A stretch of 28,917 nucleotides of DNA from Thalassiosira profunda. Its lineage: Eukaryota; Bacillariophyta; Thalassiosirophyceae; Thalassiosirales; Thalassiosiraceae. The DNA lies in assembly GCA_036939355.1 (NCBI GenBank), contig JALLAP010000062.1, positions 1 to 28,917 on the forward strand. Direction: 5' to 3'. The notes beneath the pieces were generated by a model. It was not told the DNA's origin. It worked only from the letters and a program-made list of their open reading frames with translations, and searched no databases. The position numbers and the translations under genes are program-made. Positions 1 through 8,682 of the stretch are shown here, one piece after another. The number at the start of each line of letters is the position of its first letter. Position 1 is the first letter of the stretch.

Positions 1-1
1 C

Positions 2-2627
2 TGCGATGCTCAGCCCACCTGTGTGTCCTTCATGTATGACATGGACAATGTGGAGGAGAACTACAATTGCAACCTTTCAGCGAGCTGTGTTCTTGGTACT
101 TCCACAGAGACCAAGAACGCATTTAGGAAGGACAGCGCTTTCACCTTGTTCGTCAGGGAGCCATACACTGTCAATGGCTACCCCAATTGCTACGCCCCGC
201 GACGCGAAAAGGTTGGGGATGGAGTGTGCCACCTGGAGTACAACACGGAAGACTGCGGGTTCGATGGTGATGACTGCCGCTCGTATAACGAGCTCAAAGA
301 CCGGTATCCGGACTGCAATGCTGACGAACCAGAGAGGATTGGAGACGGATTTTGCGACAAGATACAATTTTGGTCTGGAGACCAGCCGTATTACAACGAA
401 GCATGCGGTTGGGATGAGGACGACTGTGGCGGCGCTCCATATGGTTCGACTTGTTCTGATGACCAACAGTGTGCATCAGACCTCTGCCTTCCTCGAGAGC
501 GAAATTCCCCAACACAACAGTGCTGGACCCGAGGAGGCAACAACGTGGGGGAATATTGTTTTGTTTTTGATGAAGTATGCGCTAGCAACGTATGTCGAAA
601 CGAGCGATGCGCTGAATCAAAGATTGCCGACTACCAAAGATGCGAGATTGACGATGACTGCGAATCCGGGGCGTGTGGACTGGCCACGAAAGCCAAGACG
701 GAGTCGCCATATTACGACAAGGTGTGTTGTGCATCAGGATTAGTTGAGAGATCAGTGGGAACTGCGCAAGGCGGGGAGATTGCTGCGTATTGCGCGGGTG
801 TTCCAAAAGGCTATCGATGTGATCCCGGTGTGGACAACCTTGTGCATCTGGGTTTTGTCGTCCCTACTCGGGAACGAGGTAGGCCCGAGTATCAGTGCTG
901 GGATGGGTGTTCGTCTTCGACGTCTCCCTGTCCGTGCTTCAAGTATGAACTCCAGGCTGCAGTGGACGATTACATTGCTGGAGGTGCCTCCTGCCGGGAA
1001 GGCGGCAGCGAGTGCGAAGTCATCAACACATATGGGTGGCCGATCGGCTCGTGGTGCACCTCCAACGTCACCGACATGTCGGAACTGTTTCGAGACAAGA
1101 GGGCCTTCAACGACGATCTGTCCTCGTGGGACACCTCCCAAGTCACGTCAATGAAGGGCATGTTCCTTGGAGCCAGGGCATTCAACGGCGACGTGGGTAA
1201 TTTCGACACGTCAAAAGTGACATCAATGGAGGATATGTGCTTGGGCATTCAATCAGGACGTCAGTCATTTCAATACTTCACAAGTGACTGATATGGACTT
1301 TATGTTCTGGGGAGCCACTTCGTTCAACAGAGACCTGAGCAACTTCGACACCTCCAAGGTCACTTCGATGCACAGTATGTTCGAGGGTGCTTATTCCTTC
1401 AATGGGGATGTCAGCAGTTTCAACACCTCCAAAGTCACTTCAATGGATGGCATGTTCGCTGAAGCCTTTGCATTCAACAGAGACGTGGGCAACTTTGACA
1501 CATCAAACGTTACCTCGATGCAAGAAACGTTCTCGGGAATCTCGAGTATAACGTCATTTAATCGGGACCTCAGCAGTTGGGACACATCGAAAGTCACGAC
1601 GATGAATGGGATGTTTCGCCACTCTTCTTTCAATCAAGACTTGAGCAATTGGGATACCTCACAAGTGACTGATATGGACTTTATGTTCCGGGGAGCCGCT
1701 TCCTTCAATCGAGACTTGAGCAATTGGAACACCTCCAACGTCGCTTCGATGGCTGATATGTTCTCTGGAGCGTCTTCCTTTGACGGGGACATGAGCACTT
1801 GGGACACCTCCCAAGTCACTGATATGGTTGGTATGTTCGCTGGAGCCTCTTCATTCAATGGGGACGTGAGCAGTTTCGACACCTCACAATCACAAGTCAC
1901 ATCGATGTATCGAATGTTCGCTGGAGCTGCTTCCTTCAACGGTGACGTGAGCAATTGGGACACCTCACAAGTTACTGCAATGGAGGCAATGTTCCAATAC
2001 GCCTCTTCGTTCAATCAGGACTTGAGCCGTTGGGATGTTGCCTCCGTAACGGACATGCGATGGATGTTCTATGACGCTACTGAGTTCAACCAAAACCTCT
2101 GTGCCTGGGGTGTTCATTACAAATCGTATGAATACACCTCTCCCTACGGCAGAATGTTCTGTGCCACGAGCTGTCCGGAAATACGCCCCAGCGGGGCCTT
2201 ACACAAACTGGTGTGTGGCGACATGTCCCGAGGGCCGAGGAGGTTCTGCCACCGGCACCGGACATACTTGTCCGAGAACGATCCTTCTGCTGGATACGAA
2301 TACATGGGAGGGGGCATGTGTCGGGACGAAGCTGGCAATGGCTACTCGAAATTCTACTCGAGGACAATATCCAGCCTGGGGGCGTGCATGAGCTTCTGCG
2401 ATCGATTCCGCCCGGCGGGGGACGCATTCCGAGGAATTCATTGGCGGCTCGGCCCCCTCTGCTATTGCAACTTTGACGCCGATGTCGATATCGAACAGAT
2501 GGTATCGATCTATGCGAGTGACGTCGATGAGAGTGATGTCGACATCGATACGTCCTGGCCGGGCAAAGGAGAGTTTACCTCTCATCTCATTGCCAACGGA
2601 GGCGATCAATGCTACAGGAAGCTGTGA
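2..2627 (+). CDS. LNR / Cys-rich / BspA-like DUF285 repeat surface protein, 5' partial, frame broken once
   Basis: The frame is already open at the left edge, so the N-terminus lies outside the window. Visible order: two Notch/LNR-like cysteine modules with the xGDGxC...DGDDC / DEDDC signature (about 170-425), more disulfide-rich segments (440-1050), then about a dozen 25-residue BspA-like DUF285 units of the form F-N-x-D-[LV]-S-x-W-D-T-S-x-V-T-x-M-x-x-M-F (1050-2110), and a C-terminal WSC-like cysteine cluster (about 2300-2480). The stop is at 2625. The frame changes between 1238 and 1244, where one DUF285 unit lacks 8 bases compared with its neighbours; codons resume perfectly in the third frame at GCA 1245. 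DUF285 repeats are solenoids typical of surface adhesins in bacteria and protists, so an extracellular adhesive or recognition role is inferred. It is either a pseudogene, a variable repeat allele or an assembly error. No usual intron explains the break. Confidence 0.8.
1050..2110 (+). repeat. Tandem 25-residue (75-bp) DUF285 repeat array
   Basis: About 13 in-frame units, each near 75 bp, built on S-F-N-x-D-L-S-x-W-D-T-S-x-V-T-x-M-x-x-M-F-x-G-A. Most are exactly 25 residues. Exceptions are a 28-residue unit near 1480-1560, a 24-residue unit near 1560-1630, and one at about 1850-1930 with a duplicated S-Q dipeptide. The unit at 1225-1260 is 8 bases short and breaks the frame. A 30-base stretch is identical at 1278-1307 and 1659-1688, showing recent duplication or conversion inside the array. 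Confidence 0.85.
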
Positions 2628-3031
2628 TGATGTCCAGAGGAGCATTCGTCAAACCCTTTTTGTTTGTGTGGATGTTCGTGATAATTCAGTAAATAGTATG
2701 TATCTGTGCTGCTCTTGGTCGCGATGCAAGGGAAACAGAGGGTCTCGCCCGCCTAGGTAATCTCTCACACGAGCTCTCTCGGTCTGTAAGAAGATCCGGA
2801 CTGGGACTGCTGTCGCGTCTTTGGCTGCGTAGGAACCGGTAGGGGCATATCTACCTCTTCTCTACTTTCCTTCCTCAAACAACGCACACAGAAGTCTCGC
2901 CTTGCTCCGGCTCCTCTGCGGCGCTGCCTGCGTCCTGAGCGCGGCGCTATCCATCCACTTGCACCTTCGCCTCTTCATCACTAGCCTGTTGTTGCGTCCG
3001 TCGCGACGTGGCGATCCAGACCCAGCCAGGC
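2628..3031. other. Intergenic, 404 nt
   Basis: Lies between the stop of the DUF285 gene and the chosen ATG of the knottin-module gene. It presumably holds the 3' UTR of the first and the promoter and 5' UTR of the second. I see no RNA gene, repeat or further convincing ORF here; pyrimidine-rich runs near 2850-2880 are unremarkable. Confidence 0.6.
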
Positions 3032-6000
3032 ATGAAGCGGCGAAGCCTCCTCGCCCTGCTGCTCCCCCTCGCGGCCGCCGCGGCGGACCGGCCGCACGAG
3101 ATCCTCCGTCCGACCGATCCTTCGCCGGCGGCCGATGAGAGAGAAGCGGGCGGCGCGACGCTGAATGCAGAAGCCCGCTTTGGGCCCGAGCTGCACGATG
3201 GGGTAGGCGGCGAGATGAACGGCGATGGGGCGGGCGTCCGGGCGCTCAAGGGCCAGTCCGGGGCGGATCGAGCGGCGGGCGACCGCCTCCTCCTGACGCC
3301 CAACAGCAGCGGCGAAGACGGCGATGCAGAGAGTAGCATAACAGGCATCCACACAAGAAACGGCAAGGCGGGGAAATCGGCCTACCACAACGACTACGGC
3401 GGCGGCGGCGTCCACATCATGGCCCCCTACCGGCCCAAGAGGCCCCATAAGCAGAAGAAAAAGCAGAAGCAGAAAAAGAAGAAGCAAAATCAGAAGCAAA
3501 CGAAGAAGGGTGGGAAGCGTCCCCAGGGAGGCTGCCAGTTCGTCCCGACGTGCCTCGAGCGATACCCCTCCGACGGCTTCCCCTACGCCACCGTCGTCCG
3601 CGACGGGAAGCGTCCGTACACCGATCGGAACGAGAAAGTCGCGGCGGGCCCGATGCCCCTGGCGCTGCTCCAGGACGACACCAAGGTCACCTGCCGCTCG
3701 GCGCGGGAGTTGGAGGAGCTGGTGTTGAATTACCTGGCGGACAACATTGGCGGACGGGCGTTCGAGCCGGCGTGCGTCCAGGTGGTGGACAGCGCGTACG
3801 AACGAAAGTTGGTAAGGGACGCGTCGTCGGGAAAGCCAGGCAAGCGGCCCAACAAGAAGCCGGGGAAGAGGCCCAAGGCGAACAAGCGGCCCAAGGCGAA
3901 GAAACGAGCCAACGGGAGGGAGTTGCGGGGGCGGAGGTTCGTGGAGTCGAACGTGCTGGAGCTGCGGGTGTCGTACGTCATATACAAGGGACCACAGAGA
4001 GAGTTGGAGGACGAGGAACGACGCAGCCGCGACGAGGGCGATCGCGATGCCGCTGCGACCTACGTGCACAGTGATGGCGATGACCGAGGGCTGCAGCGGG
4101 CGCGGTGCTCCCCCCTTCAGCGAGCGCAGTGTTGCTCGCAGAAGGCCATCAACGGCGATGCCGGGCAGTATTGTGCGTCGCTGGGGTGCAACGTGCAGAG
4201 GTGCGGGCAGGGCCGGCGGTCTCCTCGACGCCTCGAAGGCCAGGTTTCGACGCGAAACGGGACAATGCCGTCGGCTTCGACTTCCGCCGGGCATCGACGG
4301 CTGGGCGCGCCGCCCTTCACGCTCCGCGGAGTGGACTTCACCGCGGCCGTGCGGCGGCACACCGTGTTCGAGCCCAAGGAGTCGGAGGCCCACTTGGACA
4401 TTGACGACATCGACGGCCTCGCGTTTTGCAGCGCCAATCGGTACAGCATCGACGAGGTACGCCATCTGACCGCAGAACGACGAATTGTTGTGATTGCGTT
4501 GCTCTAACGATTCTCACCTTTCTTTTGCAGTACGACACGCCCGTATTGGAATGCGAGGACTTCGAGTCGGAGGGCTGCGAGGGCGCGAACGACGACATGC
4601 TCCCTCCGCTGGAGGCGGAGGAGGGCAGCTGTTTGGTGGATGAAGATGTTCGACTCCCGACGGAGACACCCACCGATTTCCCTACCGTCGACCCCACGGT
4701 TGATCCTGTACGTATGATGACGCGCAGTGATTTGCTCTTTGTTTGGTAGGTACAGTATCTCAATCTTTTGCATAACTCGTGTTCTCCAGACGATCAATCC
4801 CACCGTAGAGCCAAGTGAGTACTGCTTTGTTATTGTTGCATCTCTTAGAATATCTGATCTACAACCTGCTCTCGTTTCTCATTCCCGCAACAACGAAGCC
4901 ATTACACCTTCGATAGTTCCAACGGCGGCGCCGGTAAGAAATCTTGTTGAAAGCAGCACGATTATCTCCTCTATTGACCTGAACTCACGCCTCCACATTT
5001 GCTTCGTGCCATTGTAGACAATCAATCCATCAGTTCAGCCCACCGTTCAGCCAACGATTGAGCCGACGATTGAGCCGAGCCCAGCCCCGTACGTTTTATC
5101 TGCAGACAGAAACAATTCCCTTTCTGACGAAATGATGCTCACATTGATTTCTTTTCATGGCGCAGAACCGAGTTCGAGTGCGGCGAAGAGTTTGACAAAT
5201 GCGGGCGGAATCGCCCTTCGTGTTGCAATGGTTTCTATTGCTTTGAAGAGAGGCAGATGTGTCTGCGTGATGACGGAGCCGTGAGTTCTTGCGGTTGAAT
5301 TGGCCCGTGAATCTCTGTTTTACTGACTGGGTTTCTTCTCCAACCCCAGGAGCCCACGCTGTTTCCGACGGCCTTCCCGACCACGAATCCGTGAGTGCAT
5401 TATCTAGACTGGGCTGGATCTCTCTATCCGATGAAGCCTTACCACCACCACACCTCTCTTTTTCAGCACCTCTGATCCGACACTTGCTCCGACGCTTGCT
5501 CCGACGCTATTTCCCACCGTGAAGTGAGCGCTTCTTACCTTCTCTACTCGTTCAACCTTATTGCGAATCTAATGACATTCTTCACTTCATTTCATCAGTC
5601 CCACCATCATGCCTACGGAGTCGCCGTCGGAGCTCTGCGGGGAAGAAGGAGATAGGTGCCAAAAGAACTCGGAGTGCTGCCCGGACTATTTCTGCGATGA
5701 CAGAAGGAACCGATGTGTTCTGCCCTGTGTGGAGCAGGGCGACAGGTGCGATCGAAACTCGCAATGTTGCAGCGATCTCGTATTCGACAACGGGAGATGT
5801 TTCCCTGAATGCGGAACGAATAATGACAGTTGCAGAAACGATGCTGAATGCTGCAGAGGCTTCGAGTGCTTCCGACAAAGGTGCAGGAGAGAAGTTGATC
5901 CGCCAACGGTGTCGCCGTCGTTGTCACCGACCCTGTCGCCGACGCTGTCGCCGAGTGAATCTCCGATATTCTGCGGTTTGCTGGGTGACAAATGCCGACG

Positions 6001-6589
6001 AAGCCGTGACTCCCCCCGCCCCTGCTGTGCCGGATTCCAGTGCGAATTTACTGACATTGGTGAATATTGCATTCGGGAGTGTGGCGGGAAGGGCGATACC
6101 TGCCGACGGAACTCAGAATGCTGCGACGACTTCGAGTGCTCCGATCAGAAATGCAAGCGCAAACCGACGCCTCGGCCGTCGAGACGGCCAACTCGAGAGC
6201 CGACAAAGGACCCAACGAGAGACCCCACGCAGCGGGTAAGCCCTGATTCACTCTCTTTCGTCTTGCGCTTTGTAAGAATTGCCTTCACCCAACACGAACC
6301 TGTGCATATCACCACAGCCAACGCGAGACCCGACAGGGCAGCCCACGAGAGATCCTACCAAACAGGTATGTTGCTCCTCCTTCTCATCTTATGTCTTGAC
6401 CAAAGAAATCTTCCTTTGATGCAAACATATCTTATGCACCTCCTTGCTTGCTCGTCAACGCAGCCAACACGGAGTCCTGTGACGATCCCGTGTAGCATCG
6501 ATGCATGCGAAGACGACGAGGATTGTTGCTTCGATTTCCTCTGCGTTCAGGGATGGGTGGATGGGCCCAAGTTTTGCAGTGCACCATAA
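3032..6589 (+). CDS. Secreted modular protein: shared head domain, Pro/Thr stalk, seven knottin-like Cys modules (11 exons)
   Basis: Exons join(3032..4456, 4531..4707, 4790..4814, 4899..4933, 5018..5088, 5166..5280, 5350..5390, 5467..5523, 5599..6235, 6318..6365, 6464..6589) give 918 residues. Every junction is GT-AG and keeps frame. ATG 3032 is preferred because a signal peptide (MKRRSLLALLLPLAAAAA) follows at once; the frame is open slightly upstream only from a GTG. Residues 125-160 are extremely Lys/Gln-rich. The head (about 170-530) matches the paralogue starting at 8683: NEKV, YLADN (about 234), CCSQ-A-ING...GQYC (about 367), AFC-ANRY (about 465), then an LEC acidic tail. Pro/Thr repeats follow, with Cys modules in exons 6, 9 (five) and 11 patterned C-x6-C-x5-CC-x4-C-x4to10-C, the spacing of inhibitor-cystine-knot folds. 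A secreted or cell-wall role is inferred; function is unknown. Confidence 0.82.
5166..6586 (+). repeat. Seven knottin-like six-Cys modules (coding)
   Basis: Module 1 is alone in exon 6 (5166-5280). Modules 2-6 lie in exon 9 (about 5630-6160), with an SPTLSPT linker between modules 4 and 5. Module 7 is in exon 11 (6496-6586). The framework is C-x6-C-x5/6-CC-x4-C-x4to6-C in modules 1, 2, 4 and 6. Module 5 has longer loops (x9 and x8). Module 7 has x4 in loop 1 and x10 in the last loop. Module 3 (about 5728-5810) has lost the fifth cysteine, with Phe in its place. The order of cysteines fits the cystine-knot consensus; actual disulfide pairing cannot be seen from sequence. Confidence 0.75.
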
Positions 6590-6883
6590 AAAGTTGATAG
6601 AGATGAGATGTTGTTCAGCCAGAAAGGGTCCCTCTGACCTCTGAGTTTTGTTTGATCTTACAGATGGAAGGACATACGCCTTGACACGAGTTGACACGGC
6701 GAACTTCATTCGTTGATTCGTTGGCACTTCGAAAGTGCTAGAGGTGCCATCAACTCCGATGCACCCCTCCTTGATTGATGGACCCCTGCCAACCTCATAA
6801 TCATGTCACGATGATGGCGACGCCGCCCTCCCCGACCATAGACCGCAGCCTCCTCAAGAACAAGCCGCCGCCGCGCTAGAACG

Positions 6884-8155
6884 ATGGCCTTCGCCGCCAC
6901 CCCGCGGCTCCTAAACCGGGCCCGCGCCGCGCGCGTCCTCCTCGTGGGGAGCGGAAGAATGGGCCACATCAGAGCCAACGCCATCTACGGCAACCCCCGC
7001 CTGGAGCTCAGCGGCATCGTCGACTCCAATGTGGAGGAGGCTGCCAAGCTGGGGGAGTACTATCAGGTGAGTGGCTGAGAGGCAGGATGAGGATAATGCT
7101 CACATCACGTGCACCATTTTGCAAATTCGGCCTTCATCCTCATTCACTCCATCAAACGCCAGGCGCCCCACTACCCATCGCTGGCCTCGGCCATTTCCGC
7201 CCAGCCCCTCGACGGCGTCGTCGTCTCCACGCCCACGCCGACGCACGAGCCCCTGATCGCCGAGGCTTCCGTGGCGGGCCTGTCGCTCTTCGTCGAGAAG
7301 CCGGTCGACGAGACGGCGGATCGGATCCGCCAATTGTTCGGCGTGGCGCGAAGGCACGGCGTGGAATTGTGCTGCGGATTCCAGCGGCGGTTCGATCCGA
7401 GTTATCTCTCGCTGTATCGCCAGGTCAACACCGTCGGCTCGATCGGGGCGCCCCTCACCGCCTCCATCTTCTTCGGGGACCATCCCGCCCCGCCCCGGTC
7501 GTTCCTCCTCCAGGGCGGGGGGAACATCATTTCTGATTGCTCGGCGCACGACGTGGATTACATTCGTTGGGTGCTCCGGGACGAGGTGGAGAGCGTGTAC
7601 GCCACGGGGACGAGCTCGGACGACGAGCTAAGGGAGCGGGGGGTCGTCGATAATGCCACGATGGTGATGAAGTTCACGAGGGGTGAGTGCCTACGGTAGG
7701 AGAATTGACAACGTCGGGGAGACTGACCTAACGCATGCTTCTATTCATCAGGGACGGTCGTCACCCTCACCCTCAGCCGGGGCGCCAACTACGGCTACGA
7801 CCAGCGCTGCGAGGTGTTCGGCACCGACGGCCTCGCCTCGGTTCAGAATCAGCCCGAACATTGCGGCGAGGTCGCCGACGCGGCGGGGATCCACCGTCCC
7901 AAGTGGACACATTCCTTTCCGCAGCGGTTCGAGGCGGCGTTTGCGAACGAGCTGGACGCCTTTGCGGACACATTGTTGCGGGGGACGCCGTGGCCGGTGA
8001 CGGAGGAGGACTGCGTGGCCGTGCAGCGGGTGTGCGACGCCGCGCTGGAGTCGTGCGAGGGCGGGGAGGTGGTGCGCCTGGGAGAAGGCGCTGCCGAGGA
8101 CGATGCAATGGGATTGGGGGAATTGGAAGTGGTGGGGGGTGCGGGCTTGAGATAG
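6884..8155 (+). CDS. Gfo/Idh/MocA-family NAD(P)-dependent oxidoreductase (inositol 2-dehydrogenase-like)
   Basis: Exons join(6884..7066, 7163..7682, 7752..8155) give 368 residues, the normal length for this family. Introns are GTGAG...AG, in phases 0 and 1. The Rossmann nucleotide-binding motif VLLVGSGRMG is at about 18-27, the strand ending in S-T-P-T-P-T-H at about 85, and the EKP motif with its catalytic-type lysine at about 106. The substrate-side signature D-x-x-x-H-D-x-D-x-x-R-W is at about 186-195. Together these match myo-inositol 2-dehydrogenase-like members, which oxidise a polyol or sugar hydroxyl with NAD(P)+. The exact substrate is not readable. No targeting signal is obvious beyond a slightly Ala/Arg-rich N-terminus (MAFAATPRLLNRARAARV), so a cytosolic or mitochondrial site is possible. 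It sits between the two head-domain genes on the same strand but shows no functional link to them. Confidence 0.88.
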
Positions 8156-8682
8156 AGATGAATTGGCGGCCAGTGATGCGGAGGAGGCAGATAGAAGGGA
8201 TTCATACGGAAATAGAGTAGACGGAGGCGGGGATAGACATTCATAGACACTTAAAGTGGGCATGCAGCTCTGCTGTATGTGCTGGGAGTTGGCACTGCCA
8301 CTCCACAAAAGGTTCATCGATGGATGGCTCCTCCTCCACTCCGCGTCCCACGAGCCCACCCAAAGGGATACCCACTCATTTCAAGGTCGATAAGTACTGA
8401 TTCCTACGTACGTAGGGGATATCGAGATTGCCACCGCCAAATTTCACGAACGTCGCTCGAGCTTTGATGAACGGACGACAGGGGCACACAAGATGTGGAG
8501 ACGATTGTCGGTTCGAGCCGCCTCTACACCCGCGAGGCCTCTAAGTCCGACTGCCTTCTTCGTCCCTCCTCCCATCACTCGCCGCATGAAAGCAGCTCAA
8601 TTGCAACGTCTCCGGTCTCGATGCATTGAACCCTCGACGAGATCTCTCCACATGCGATACAGGGCTACGCGTTGACAAAGCA
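8156..8682. other. Intergenic, 527 nt
   Basis: Between the dehydrogenase stop and the ATG of the RCC1-type gene. It contains the perfect 14-base palindrome CCTACGTACGTAGG at 8403-8416. A GGTTCGAGCC string at about 8508 resembles a tRNA T-loop, but its flanks do not pair. I find no convincing coding sequence; the in-frame extension upstream of 8683 begins only with a TTG codon. Confidence 0.55.
8403..8416. promoter_or_regulatory. Palindrome CCTACGTACGTAGG, possible protein-binding site
   Basis: A perfect 14-base palindrome 267 bases upstream of the 8683 start codon. A related GTACGT-armed inverted repeat occurs at 18402-18418, upstream of the pyrophosphatase gene. The TACGTA/ACGT core is the kind bound by bZIP-type factors, but no binding evidence exists here. 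Confidence 0.25.

Noticed and set aside
1238..1265. A 28-nt GT-AG 'intron' that would restore frame in the DUF285 gene
   Set aside because: Far shorter than the other introns here (about 59-124 nt), has an atypical donor (GTGCTT), and would destroy a repeat rather than restore its pattern.
2981..4465. 494-codon open frame on the minus strand
   Set aside because: Antisense to the well-supported exon 1 of the knottin-module gene. Its translation is Arg/Leu/Val-rich low complexity from GC-rich codons, with no motif.
6236..6313. Reading straight through the exon 9 boundary of the knottin-module gene
   Set aside because: The read-through peptide (VSPDSLSFVLRF...) lacks the PT pattern, whereas splicing GTAAG...CACAG at 6236-6317 joins PTQR to PTRDPT exactly.
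8500..8530. tRNA-like T-loop string GGTTCGAGCC
   Set aside because: The flanking bases do not form a T-arm stem, and no acceptor, D-arm or anticodon arm can be placed.
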